Assembly (NCBI GenBank): GCA_021791335.1
Contig: JAJYWS010000001.1
Location: 1 to 32,518, forward strand
Direction: 5' to 3'
Source of the DNA: Thermoplasmata archaeon
Lineage (GTDB): Archaea > Thermoplasmatota > Thermoplasmata > Lutacidiplasmatales > UBA184
Length of the DNA: 32,518 nt
In this document: piece after piece, positions 15,868-23,188 of the stretch
Numbering within the stretch: the first letter of the stretch is position 1
How the letters are laid out: every line of letters starts with the position of its first letter
Notes under the pieces: generated by a model
Databases searched by the model: none
Told to the model about the DNA's origin: nothing
What the model saw: the letters and a program-made list of their open reading frames with translations, nothing else
Made by a program: the position numbers and the translations under genes

Positions 15868-15953
15868 GGCGAACGCTCCCGACCGTAGGAGGGCCGGGCT
15901 GCCCATAGGGTACCCGGGGGGCCGGTCGGCGGGCCGATCGGAGAGCCCCATCA

Positions 15954-15960
15954 GGTTAAG
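15954..15960 (+). promoter_or_regulatory. TATA-like element, possibly bidirectional
   Basis: GGTTAAG centred about 28 nt before the ATG at 15985, giving a leaderless transcript; on the minus strand CTTAACC could serve the small membrane protein. Confidence 0.5.
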
Positions 15961-15984
15961 ACCGCGAAACCGCTGGGGCCGACG

Positions 15985-16533
15985 ATGGCGTACCTCCCGT
16001 TCACCGACGCGGACCGGGCCAGCCTCCGGTGGGTGCGGACCGGGGATCGCCCATTCACTTCCGAACTCCGGTCGGAGCGGGGGGTCTTGGGAGTGCTCCG
16101 ATGGGCCAAGGAGTCCGGTTCGCTGGCCCACGCGGAGGGGGCCGCATTTCATTGGACGCTCAAGCGGAGCGGGTTCCTGGACCCGAGGGTCTCCGTCCGG
16201 TCCGAGGGCAGCTCCGCCCCGATCGCCCACCTACGGGGCCAGGGCCTGCATCACGTCATCCGGACCGCGCAGGGTTCGTACCGGTTCGGCCGGTCGGGGC
16301 TCCTGGTACCGGCGTGGGAGGTCGGAGGGGACAACGGCGGCTGGGCCCTCCACCTCGAACCGGGCCGGACCGGACGCCGGCTGGAAGGGGCGGTCCTCGA
16401 GCTCGGCTCGAGCCGGGTGGCGCCGGACGAACTACTGCTCCTGGCGACCCTGGCGTGGTACTTCATCGTCCTCGCCTGGTTTGAGGACGAAGCCATCGGG
16501 GAGTGGACCGACCACTTCGAAGGCCGGGCCTGA
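15985..16533 (+). CDS. Uncharacterised protein, possibly tubby/LURP-one-like beta fold
   Basis: 182 residues without membrane segments except one moderately hydrophobic helix near the C-terminus (LLLLATLAWYFIVLAWFEDE, about 151-170). The body alternates short hydrophobic strands with Gly and Trp, e.g. AAFHWTLKRSGFLDPRVSVR and GSYRFGRSGLLVPAWEV, reminiscent of the tubby-C-terminal/LURP-one type hypothetical proteins; this is a pattern impression only. The ATG lies at the transcript start predicted from the TATA element. Its TGA stop is embedded in an inverted repeat shared with the convergent zinc-protein gene. Confidence 0.65.
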   Translation: MAYLPFTDADRASLRWVRTGDRPFTSELRSERGVLGVLRWAKESGSLAHAEGAAFHWTLKRSGFLDPRVSVRSEGSSAPIAHLRGQGLHHVIRTAQGSYRFGRSGLLVPAWEVGGDNGGWALHLEPGRTGRRLEGAVLELGSSRVAPDELLLLATLAWYFIVLAWFEDEAIGEWTDHFEGRA

Positions 16534-16566
16534 CCGGACGGCTTGAGGGCCCCCCGATCCGGTCAG
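16530..16566. terminator. Inverted repeat containing both convergent stop codons
   Basis: CTGACCGGA (16530-16538) and TCCGGTCAG (16558-16566) form a perfect 9-bp stem around a 19-nt loop. The TGA of the plus-strand gene and the TGA of the minus-strand gene each lie in an arm. It could act as a bidirectional 3'-end hairpin; no T-run follows. Confidence 0.4.
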
Positions 16567-16712
16567 TTCCGAGGCACGGCCGATTTGAGGGCCTCAGCGT
16601 AGCAGGACGCGCAGAGGTTGGTCAGCTTGGGCCAGCCGTCTTCCGGCGGAGGCTGAACCCGGGTGATGACGGCGTGGCACCGGTCGCACTCCAAGTGGCC
16701 ATCCTTGTACAT
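16563..16712 (-). CDS. 49-residue zinc-binding (CxxC...CxxC) protein
   Basis: The translation starts MYKDGHLECDRCHAVITRVQ and ends after NLCASCYAEALKSAVPRN. The pairs C9/C12 and C34/C37 are spaced like a zinc ribbon or treble-clef knuckle. Such small archaeal zinc proteins are usually nucleic-acid or protein binders, but no specific family is recognised. The start has a GGTGG-type purine site close upstream, and a weak TATA-like CTTAGTAG lies about 40 nt upstream (around 16749-16756). Confidence 0.68.
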   Translation of the reverse strand: MYKDGHLECDRCHAVITRVQPPPEDGWPKLTNLCASCYAEALKSAVPRN

Positions 16713-16777
16713 GCTCCACCGACCTCGCCTTGGAACCAAGCCGCCCCGCTACTAAGGGGTTCCGCCCCCCAAACCCC

Positions 16778-16785
16778 AATATCCC
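16778..16785 (+). promoter_or_regulatory. TATA-like element for the Nudix-like gene
   Basis: CAATATCC centred about 24 nt before the ATG at 16805, consistent with a leaderless mRNA. Confidence 0.45.
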
Positions 16786-16804
16786 ATCGACGTCTCGGCG
16801 GTCC

Positions 16805-17371
16805 ATGACGCCCCCGACCCTATCCCCACGGCGGTTTGCCCGGTTCTCGCGCGCCCCACCCCAGGACGACCCCTCCAAATTCCAGATCCCGGCGTCGGGG
16901 ATGTGCCTCTCGGCCTTCCTGCTGATCCACCCGGTCGGGAACCCGGAGCGGACCCTCCTGGGTCGGATGCGCCCGGGAGAAGCCTGGTTCTCCGCAGGAG
17001 CGCTCGACGAAGCGCGCAGCCGACGGATCCAGGACGGCTGGATGCTGCCCTCCCGCCAACTGGCGTTCTACGAAAGTCCCGAGGAAGCGGCGCAGACGAT
17101 TCTCGCGGAACAGCTTCCCGGCCTTCCGTTGGTTCCCCGGTGGCGTTCGGTGGCCTCCGAGGCGTATCCGGTCACCGACTCGGCGCCCGACGGGGATCTC
17201 CATTGGGATCTGCACTTTCTCTACGACTGCTTCGATGCGCCGGAACGGATTTCGGCCGGGACCCTCTGGCAGGAGACCCGGTACTTCTCCCGGGCCGAGC
17301 GGAGCGGGTTGCCGATCGCGCGGGGCCACGGGGACATCCTGGCCCTGGCGGAAGCGGCACGGCCGCAGTGA
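16805..17371 (+). CDS. Degenerate Nudix-domain-like protein
   Basis: 188 residues. The layout resembles a Nudix hydrolase: strand CLSAFLLIHPVGNPERTLLGR, then LPSRQLAFYESPEEAAQTIL and AEQLPGLPLVPRWR. The helix with ESPEEAA matches the start of the Nudix box, but the box consensus GX5EX7REUXEEXGU is broken: the first Gly is replaced and the REUXEE part reads QTILAEQ, so metal-dependent pyrophosphohydrolysis is unlikely. It may be a Nudix-derived binding protein. The ATG at 16805 fits the TATA element; the frame is open further upstream but over the zinc-gene promoter. A thioredoxin-like gene follows after 9 bp, so the two are probably one operon. Confidence 0.62.
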   Translation: MTPPTLSPRRFARFSRAPPQDDPSKFQIPASGMCLSAFLLIHPVGNPERTLLGRMRPGEAWFSAGALDEARSRRIQDGWMLPSRQLAFYESPEEAAQTILAEQLPGLPLVPRWRSVASEAYPVTDSAPDGDLHWDLHFLYDCFDAPERISAGTLWQETRYFSRAERSGLPIARGHGDILALAEAARPQ

Positions 17372-17380
17372 GATCGCCCC

Positions 17381-17719
17381 ATGGAGAGGTTCACCGACCG
17401 CCAGTTCGAGGGCTCTCGGCTCGGCCGGCCCGGCCGCTGGATCGTCGCCTTCCTCGCCGATTGGTGCCCATTCTGCCAGCGGTTTGGGGGACCGTTGGCG
17501 GCGTGGCCGCCGCCGACCGGGATCCAGGTGGCGGTGGGCGATGTGACCGATCTCGATTCGACGCTCTGGGATCGGTTCGCCATCGAAGTCGTCCCCACAT
17601 TGGTGGGCTTCCGGGACGGAACGGTGGTGGGGCGCCGCGACGGGATCGCCGGCCGCGGACTATCGCCTCGCGCACTGGACGAGATGGCCCGCGAACTCGA
17701 TGGCTCCCCCCATCAGTGA
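17381..17719 (+). CDS. Thioredoxin-like protein with WCPFC active site
   Basis: 112 residues. The redox motif WCPFC (28-32) follows strand WIVAFLADWC, and the cis-proline motif EVVPTLVGF follows about 40 residues later, giving a complete thioredoxin fold without a signal peptide. The CPFC pair instead of CGPC suggests a different redox potential or partner from the housekeeping thioredoxin at 3141-3458. It starts 9 bp after the Nudix-like gene. Confidence 0.82.
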   Translation: MERFTDRQFEGSRLGRPGRWIVAFLADWCPFCQRFGGPLAAWPPPTGIQVAVGDVTDLDSTLWDRFAIEVVPTLVGFRDGTVVGRRDGIAGRGLSPRALDEMARELDGSPHQ

Positions 17720-17727
17720 TTTGATTA
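17720..17727 (+). promoter_or_regulatory. TATA box for the SDR gene
   Basis: TTTGATTA, centred about 26 nt before the GTG at 17750; this supports a leaderless mRNA starting on GTG. It overlaps the 3' end of the upstream gene (stop at 17719). Confidence 0.55.
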
Positions 17728-17749
17728 GACCGGACCCCTGGGGGGAGGT

Positions 17750-18592
17750 GTGGACGCCCCCGGCGCGACCGACCGGCCCTCCGCCTTGATCACCGGGGGC
17801 GGCACCGGCCTTGGACTCGCGATGGCCCAACGGCTCGCCCGGGACGGCTACGATCTCACGTTAGCGAGCCGGGACCCGGCCCATCTCGAGGCGGGGGCGC
17901 GGGCGCTCCGGGGCTCCGGCGTTCGGGTCCTGACGGTCCCCACCGACGTACGCTCCGAATCGGCGGTCGACGCCCTGATGGGTCGGATCCGCACCGAGTA
18001 CGGCCGGCTCGACCTCCTGGTCAACAACGCCGCCGGCAACTTCGTGGCCCCCGCGGAGTCGATCACGCCGAACGGATGGCGGGCGGTCGTCGGGATCGTG
18101 CTCGACGGCACCTTCTTCTGCTGCCGGGCGGCGTTCCCCCTGCTCAAGGAGCGAGCGTCGAGCGCGATCATCAACATCGTGGCCGCCTACGCCTGGCTGG
18201 CCGGCCCCGGGACGGCCCACTCCGCGGCCGCCAAGGCCGGCGTAGTGGCCCTGACCCGGACCTTGGCCGTGGAATGGGCCCGCTACGGGATCCGGGTGAA
18301 TGCGGTCGCGCCCGGCCCCGTGCACACCGAGGGCACCGACCAGCGGCTGTGGGCCGAGGCGTCGATCGTCCAGGCCGTGACCCGGGGGGTTCCCCTGAGC
18401 CGTTTCGGGACCCCGGAGGAGATTGCGGAGAGCGTGGCGTTCCTCGCCGGCCCGGGGGCCGCCTACATCACGGGGCAGGTGCTGACCGTGGACGGGGGGC
18501 AATGGCTGGGCACCGGGCTCCTCCCGTTGCGGGGCTCCGACCCGCCCGCGACCTCCCCATCGCGGCCTCCGCGGGATCGGACCTCACCATGA
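17750..18592 (+). CDS. Short-chain dehydrogenase/reductase, 2,4-dienoyl-CoA reductase-like
   Basis: 280 residues with a Rossmann nucleotide site ITGGGTGLGLAMAQRLA (14-30) and LLVNNAAGNF (89-98). The segment HSAAAKAGVVALTRTLAVEW aligns with the 2,4-dienoyl-CoA reductase/peroxisomal DECR group, where the classical YxxxK tyrosine is absent: here Ser158 occupies that place, with Lys162 kept and His157 just before. The usual catalytic Ser is also not present in INIVAAY. It probably reduces an enoyl- or dienoyl-CoA or related substrate with NADPH. The GTG start fits the TATA element. The antiporter gene starts 46 bp downstream. Confidence 0.84.
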   Translation: MDAPGATDRPSALITGGGTGLGLAMAQRLARDGYDLTLASRDPAHLEAGARALRGSGVRVLTVPTDVRSESAVDALMGRIRTEYGRLDLLVNNAAGNFVAPAESITPNGWRAVVGIVLDGTFFCCRAAFPLLKERASSAIINIVAAYAWLAGPGTAHSAAAKAGVVALTRTLAVEWARYGIRVNAVAPGPVHTEGTDQRLWAEASIVQAVTRGVPLSRFGTPEEIAESVAFLAGPGAAYITGQVLTVDGGQWLGTGLLPLRGSDPPATSPSRPPRDRTSP

Positions 18593-18638
18593 CGACGGGC
18601 CGACGCGAGTCGTCCGGGGGGGCCGGGGGGGCCCCGGG

Positions 18639-20060
18639 ATGAGCCTCCTGGTCTTCGACTCGACGACCGTCGACCTGATGCTCCTCGGGGTCGTTCTGCT
18701 CATCAGCTTCGCGAGCGACCTGCTCACCGAACGGTTCCGGTTCCCGGATGTTCTCTGGCTCATCGCGCTCGGGTTTGCGGCCGGTCCGTTGTTTCACCTG
18801 ATTCCCCCGGGCCCCATCCTGGGCCTGGCCCCCCTGGTCGGGACGGCGGCCCTGGTCATCATCCTCTACGACGCAGGCCTCGACATGAACGCCCGGCTGG
18901 TCCGTCCCTTCGCCGGCTCGGCCGTGCTGTTCGCCCTGGCCAGCTGGGCGATCGGCTTCGGCCTCATCTTCGGGATCAGCCTGCTGCTCTTCGCCCCGGG
19001 CCAGGTCGACCCGTCCCTGATCTTCGCGGTCGCCTTCGCCTGCACCTCGGGGGCCGTGATCATCCCCATCGCCAGCCGGCTCATTCCGGACCCGGGCCTG
19101 CGGGCCTACGTCCACCTGGACGGGGCGATCGAAGACACCCTCTCGATCGTCGGCCTGAGCGTGCTGCTGACCGTCTTGGCCGCGACCCCCGGCCATCTCG
19201 GCCGTACCGTCGCCCTCTCGGTGCTGCTCCCCCTGCCGGTGGCCGTCGGGATCGGGATTGTGGGGGCGATCCTGGCCCGTCAGTTCCTGGCCCGTTGGCA
19301 GGACCGGCCGTTTGCGCTCATCGCGCTCTTGGGCATCCTCCTCGTGGTCTATGCGGCCGCCGAGGCGCTGGGCGGAGTCGGAGTGTTTGCGGTGCTGGTC
19401 GTCGGGATCTTCATCGCGAACGAGTACTGGGTCCGGGGCGTGCTCGCCCGGTGGCGGGGACGACGAGCCGCCCAGCCGTTCGAGCTGGGCCAGGGCTTTC
19501 GCCGGATGCAGGGCGAGTTCTCCTCGCTGCTCCGAGCGGTCTTCCTGTTCATGATCGGTGTCATCGTACCGCTCCAGCCGCTGGCGCTCGGAGCGATCGT
19601 CGCGGTCATCGCCCTCCCGATCGCCCTCTACTATCTGCGCCGCCTCCTCGCCGTGGAAGTGGCCCGGCGCGGGACCATCGCCGCCACGGGAGCCGACCAC
19701 CTCGGGGCGCTGTATGGCCGGGGCCTCACGAACGCCGTACTGCTGGTGCTCCCCATTGCCCTCTTCCCGACGCTCCAGAGCCTCCTTCTTCCCGGCTTCA
19801 TCCTGATCGTGGGGACCAACATCCTGATGACGCTGCGGCTGTTCTCCCTCCCGGCGCTGCCTCCGACCTCCGGCGCCCCGGATTCCTCCTCGCCGGTCCT
19901 TCCGCTTTCGGCCGACTGGACGGTCCCGCCCAGCTCCGCGGGACGCCCCCCACTACCGCCGGGGGCCGCCCCGCTTCGGGAACGACCTCAGGACGGGGGC
20001 ACCCACCGGACGGTCAGAAATTCGGTGACGACCGCGATGTACAGATCCGGGGATTCCTGA
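18639..20060 (+). CDS. Cation/proton antiporter (CPA family, NhaP/Kef-like)
   Basis: 473 residues, about 12 membrane segments up to residue 405, followed by a Pro/Ser-rich cytoplasmic tail. The transport core shows FACTSGAVIIPIASRL (133-148), in the place of the ATDPVAV motif, and the acidic pair in HLDGAIEDTLSIVG with E165-D166, a Na+/H+ antiporter hallmark. It probably exchanges Na+ or K+ for protons across the plasma membrane. The last about 24 codons overlap the convergent alpha/beta-hydrolase gene by 73 nt, and the tail has no conserved features. No separate promoter is seen; it may be co-transcribed with the SDR. Confidence 0.86.
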   Translation: MSLLVFDSTTVDLMLLGVVLLISFASDLLTERFRFPDVLWLIALGFAAGPLFHLIPPGPILGLAPLVGTAALVIILYDAGLDMNARLVRPFAGSAVLFALASWAIGFGLIFGISLLLFAPGQVDPSLIFAVAFACTSGAVIIPIASRLIPDPGLRAYVHLDGAIEDTLSIVGLSVLLTVLAATPGHLGRTVALSVLLPLPVAVGIGIVGAILARQFLARWQDRPFALIALLGILLVVYAAAEALGGVGVFAVLVVGIFIANEYWVRGVLARWRGRRAAQPFELGQGFRRMQGEFSSLLRAVFLFMIGVIVPLQPLALGAIVAVIALPIALYYLRRLLAVEVARRGTIAATGADHLGALYGRGLTNAVLLVLPIALFPTLQSLLLPGFILIVGTNILMTLRLFSLPALPPTSGAPDSSSPVLPLSADWTVPPSSAGRPPLPPGAAPLRERPQDGGTHRTVRNSVTTAMYRSGDS

Positions 20061-20686
20061 TGGGGCTGGCCAGCGACCCCGGGGAGGAGCGCCCACCGGG
20101 CGTTGGGCAGGCGGACGGAAAGCCGCCAGGCGGCCTCACGGCGCGGCAAGGGGCTTTCGGACCCGGCGCTGACCAGCACCGGATGCTCCAGGTCCCCGGG
20201 GGCTAGGCGATCGGAGAGGACCTCTCCCGCCCCCGAACGCGACTCCAGGGGCCCCGGCTCCCCGGACTCTCCCCGGGCTACGATCGGCTCGGAGGCGGCC
20301 GGCATACCATCCGAGGTCCCCAGGAGCTCGGGGTCCTCCGGCTCGTGGAGCACCAATCCGCGCACCAGCTCCGGCCGTTGCCGGGCTACCTCGAGCGCCA
20401 GTCCCCCGGCCCGGCCGACCCCGACCAGATGAGCCGGCCAGTGGTCGAGCTCCTCCAGGAGCCCGACAAGCTCCGCCACCGGGGGCGAACCGGGGTCACC
20501 GCCGGGTCCTCGGGGCCCCACCCCGGGGGCAAGGGCGGCCTCAAAGACAAGGACCCGCAGGCTGCGGGCCAGGCCGGCCGCCGCCCGGCGCCAGTCGTTC
20601 CTCCCGGGGGGAAGCTCCGCTAGGACGACCGTGGGATCGCCGGCCCCTACGGGCCGGCGAGGATGGCCCGACCGGCTCGGCGTCAT
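19988..20686 (-). CDS. Alpha/beta-hydrolase-like protein lacking the nucleophile Ser
   Basis: 232 residues. The fold order fits an alpha/beta hydrolase: PTVVLAELPPG, RVLVFEAAL, then WPAHLVGVGRAGGLALEVAR (83-102), VRGLVLHEPEDPEL and HPVLVSAGSESPLPR. In active enzymes the nucleophile elbow reads GxSxG; here LVGVGRAGG has Gly or Arg where Ser belongs, so hydrolase activity is doubtful. The C-terminal GVAGQPHQESPD keeps a His near the usual catalytic position. Its ATG overlaps the methyltransferase stop as ATGA, suggesting translational coupling. The 3' end overlaps the antiporter gene by 73 nt. Confidence 0.72.
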   Translation of the reverse strand: MTPSRSGHPRRPVGAGDPTVVLAELPPGRNDWRRAAAGLARSLRVLVFEAALAPGVGPRGPGGDPGSPPVAELVGLLEELDHWPAHLVGVGRAGGLALEVARQRPELVRGLVLHEPEDPELLGTSDGMPAASEPIVARGESGEPGPLESRSGAGEVLSDRLAPGDLEHPVLVSAGSESPLPRREAAWRLSVRLPNARWALLPGVAGQPHQESPDLYIAVVTEFLTVRWVPPS

Positions 20687-21777
20687 GCCGGACCAGCGCG
20701 GCCCAAACCGGAAAGGGGCGTCCGGCCGGTCAGGACCATCGACAGCGAGTTGGCCGGAGCTTCCTGGCATCGGAGACGGGTGAGCCCGCAGCTGCGGAGC
20801 AGGGCCCGGGCGCGATCGGGCCCCCACGCAGCTCCGAGCGCTTCGCCGCCGGCCGAACGGGCGACCATGGTGCAGTAGAGGGTGCTGATCCCGTAGAGGT
20901 AGGCCGCCCCGGTATTCCCGCGGTTGGCCTCGAGGGGACCGACCACCCTCGGTTCGACCGCAAAGAACCAGCCCCCCGGCCGCAGGGCTTCGACGAGATG
21001 GGTGACGCCCCCGACGGGATCCGCCAGGTCGTGGATCAGATCCAGGGCGAACACGACCTCCCGGGCCGGACGTGTCGGAATCCGGGCGATCGCCCGCCGC
21101 TCGAAACGGACGTTCGTGAGGCCGTTCGTCCGGGCCTCCTTCCGCGCCCACGTCAGCGGGAGCGCCTCGGCGTCCACGCCCAGGAACCGGGAGCGGGGAA
21201 ACGCCCGCGCCATCAGGTTCGTCACGTGGCCATCACCGCAGCCCACCTCGAGGACCGACGCCCCCTGGCGCAGCCGGCCGATGAGGCCCGGGGCCAGCCG
21301 AAGATACCGCTTGACGAACAACGCGTCGTACCGGCCCCGGTTGAGCCCGGCCATCGCCCGGGGAAACGTCGGGGCGTACGCCCCGTAGGGCACCCCGCCC
21401 CCCCGGAAGCCCTCGAGGATCCGGGGCCACGCGGCCAGGGCCGCGGTCGCCATCAGGCTCCCGGGGGCCAGGTTGGTGACGCCGGGACCCGTCAGGCACT
21501 CCCGGGCCGGCCGGCCGAGGGAAAAGACCGAGCGTTTCGGATCGTACCGCACGAGCCGCGCGCAGGTCACCGCCGAGAGCCACTCCCGGACCGGACGTTC
21601 GTCGAGCCCCAGAGCGTGGGCCAACTCGGGGCTCGTGCACGGCCGTTCGGCCAGCCGCTCCCAGAGTCCGAGCTCGTAGCCGAGCCGGACCATCTGGGTC
21701 ACGACCGTCTGGGCATACCCGCCGAAGAGTCGCCGCATCAAGCCCCGGGTCGCCCGGGACGGACGGGGATCGCTCAC
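20683..21777 (-). CDS. SAM-dependent methyltransferase with N-terminal winged-helix domain
   Basis: 364 residues from a GTG start. Residues about 20-90 form a winged-helix-like dimerisation domain (GLWERLAERPCTSPELAHAL), as in O-methyltransferases and the Rv2258c-type family. Motif I is SVLEVGCGDGHVTNLMA (174-190), then FLGVDAEALPL and VVFALDLIHDLADP and the post-motif strand EALRPGGWFFAVEP. A small molecule is the likely substrate; it is not identified. The transcript start predicted from the TATA element at 21800-21807 falls on the GTG. It is translationally coupled to the hydrolase-like gene. Confidence 0.86.
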   Translation of the reverse strand: MSDPRPSRATRGLMRRLFGGYAQTVVTQMVRLGYELGLWERLAERPCTSPELAHALGLDERPVREWLSAVTCARLVRYDPKRSVFSLGRPARECLTGPGVTNLAPGSLMATAALAAWPRILEGFRGGGVPYGAYAPTFPRAMAGLNRGRYDALFVKRYLRLAPGLIGRLRQGASVLEVGCGDGHVTNLMARAFPRSRFLGVDAEALPLTWARKEARTNGLTNVRFERRAIARIPTRPAREVVFALDLIHDLADPVGGVTHLVEALRPGGWFFAVEPRVVGPLEANRGNTGAAYLYGISTLYCTMVARSAGGEALGAAWGPDRARALLRSCGLTRLRCQEAPANSLSMVLTGRTPLSGLGRAGPA

Positions 21778-21799
21778 GGTCTTTGGGGAGCCGGGAGGC

Positions 21800-21807
21800 C
21801 GTAAAGC
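21800..21807 (-). promoter_or_regulatory. TATA-like element for the methyltransferase
   Basis: Minus strand GCTTTACG, centred about 26 nt before the GTG at 21777, consistent with a leaderless mRNA. Confidence 0.5.
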
Positions 21808-21872
21808 CTCTGGTATCCCCGGGCGAGTTTCCGTGTCGGGAGGCCGACGTGGGCCGGACCGGGGGCCGGAGA

Positions 21873-21880
21873 CTTGAAAC
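21873..21880 (+). promoter_or_regulatory. TATA-like element for the small gene at 21900
   Basis: CTTGAAAC, predicting a transcript start near 21902, at or just after the first ATG. Confidence 0.4.
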
Positions 21881-21899
21881 CCTTCCCCCGGTTCGGAGG

Positions 21900-22187
21900 A
21901 TGATTCGCATGAGCCACCTCTTCCAACGCCCCCTATGCGAGATGGGCATCGCCTACGATTATGCCTACCGGGAGCCGTTGGGCCCCCCGACCCCCGACCT
22001 GGGAGGGGGCTGCGACGATCGTCCCGGTCGGGTCGAACTCTGGGCGGCCCGGGCCTCCCTGACCGACCCTTCGGCCGCTTGGCGGCCGTTCCAGATCTGT
22101 CCCGAGCACGCGGCCCAGCTCGCCGGGGTCGATCGGAGACTGGAGAGCCGGGGCGTTACGAGCCGGTTCCGAACGCCCCGTCCGTGA
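21900..22187 (+). CDS. Uncharacterised small protein
   Basis: 95 residues (MIRMSHLFQRPLCEMGIAYD at the N-terminus), no recognised family. It contains three cysteines (in RPLCEM, GGGCDD and FQICPEHAAQL); the last forms a CPEH motif that might bind metal. No membrane segment. A second ATG at 21909 is a plausible start and has GGAGG about 9 nt upstream, while 21900 is closer to the predicted transcript start. The last 10 codons overlap the 3' end of the convergent SDR gene by 32 nt. Confidence 0.55.
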   Translation: MIRMSHLFQRPLCEMGIAYDYAYREPLGPPTPDLGGGCDDRPGRVELWAARASLTDPSAAWRPFQICPEHAAQLAGVDRRLESRGVTSRFRTPRP

Positions 22188-23064
22188 GGGAGCTGGACCG
22201 GCCCCACAGGACCTGGGCGACCTCCCGGGCACACTCCGCGTAGAGCCGCCGGGCGTCGTCCGCCCGGTAGGACCGGGCCGACGATCGTCGCGGCTGCCCG
22301 TGGGCAAAGTACCTCCCGCTCCCGAGCCCGTTCGCCGTGAGAAGGTAGAGCGGCGTCCGGGCGCCGGTCCGGGCCGATACCGCCCCGACCATGGCGAGCC
22401 GGACGAGCCCCCGGAGGGGACCGGTCAGGGAGCGACCGAAGTCGGTCCGGACGAAACCGGGGTGGGCCGCGTTGAAGGTCACCGGAATCTCCCGGTAGCG
22501 ACGCGCCCATTCGTAGGTGAGGAGGAGGAGGGCAAGCTTTGACTGGGCGTAGGCGCCCCAGGCGCCATAGGCGCCCTGCCGCTGGAGATCGTCCCAGCGG
22601 AGGCGCCCGGTGCCGTGCGCCGCCGAGGAGATGTTGACCACCCGGCCCGCGCCGCTCTCCGCCAGCCGGGGCCGGAGCCTCTCGGTCAGCACAAACGGGG
22701 AGAGCACATTGAGTGCCCAGGTCCGCTCGATCCCCTCGGCCGTCCGCTCGAAGGGCGCGAAGATCCCGCCGGCGTTGTTGACCAGCCCATCGATCCGGTC
22801 GAGGCTTTCGGCGATGGAGGAGGCGACCTGATCGGTGGCCCGGAGCTCCGAGAGATCGGCCCGGAAGATCCGGATCTCTCCATGACCCGGGAGGGCCTCG
22901 AGCACACTCCGAGCCCGTGCGAGCCGGGTCTCCGACCGACCGATCAGGGCCACGGAGCAGCCCGCACCGGCGAGTCCACGGGCGATCTCGAAGCCGATGC
23001 CCCCGGTGCCGCCGGAGATGACCACCCACTGACGGCGAGGCGGGACGGGCGACGTGTCGGCCAC
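22156..23064 (-). CDS. Short-chain dehydrogenase/reductase (retinol dehydrogenase-like)
   Basis: 302 residues from a GTG start. It has a classical SDR active site: the nucleotide motif SGGTGGIGFEIARGL (17-31), NNAGG (96-100), Ser in VVNISSAAHG, and Tyr172/Lys176 in YAQSK. The WDDLQRQGAYGAWGAYAQSK arrangement is that of retinol dehydrogenase/WWOX-type enzymes, which use NADP(H) on hydrophobic carbonyls or alcohols. The GTG at 23064 matches the transcript start predicted from the TATA element at 23085-23092; the frame open above it is non-homologous. Confidence 0.86.
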   Translation of the reverse strand: MADTSPVPPRRQWVVISGGTGGIGFEIARGLAGAGCSVALIGRSETRLARARSVLEALPGHGEIRIFRADLSELRATDQVASSIAESLDRIDGLVNNAGGIFAPFERTAEGIERTWALNVLSPFVLTERLRPRLAESGAGRVVNISSAAHGTGRLRWDDLQRQGAYGAWGAYAQSKLALLLLTYEWARRYREIPVTFNAAHPGFVRTDFGRSLTGPLRGLVRLAMVGAVSARTGARTPLYLLTANGLGSGRYFAHGQPRRSSARSYRADDARRLYAECAREVAQVLWGRSSSLTDGAFGTGS

Positions 23065-23084
23065 GCCTTCCCAGTCCTCCCCGG

Positions 23085-23092
23085 CATTTACG
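23085..23092 (-). promoter_or_regulatory. TATA box for the retinol dehydrogenase-like SDR
   Basis: Minus strand CGTAAATG, centred about 25 nt before the GTG at 23064, predicting a leaderless transcript. Confidence 0.55.
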
Positions 23093-23188
23093 CTCCGCGC
23101 CCGAGCAGACCGGCCCGCAGCCACGCCCGGTCGGGCCCCGTTCTCTCGAGAAGGCCCGGGCGCCGGTGCGTCGATCGGAGACCATATG

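Noticed and set aside
18468-19700. 410-codon minus-strand frame antisense to the antiporter
   Set aside because: Asp/Glu/Arg/Gly-rich and hydrophilic throughout, the expected antisense of membrane helices; the antiporter motifs are on the plus strand.
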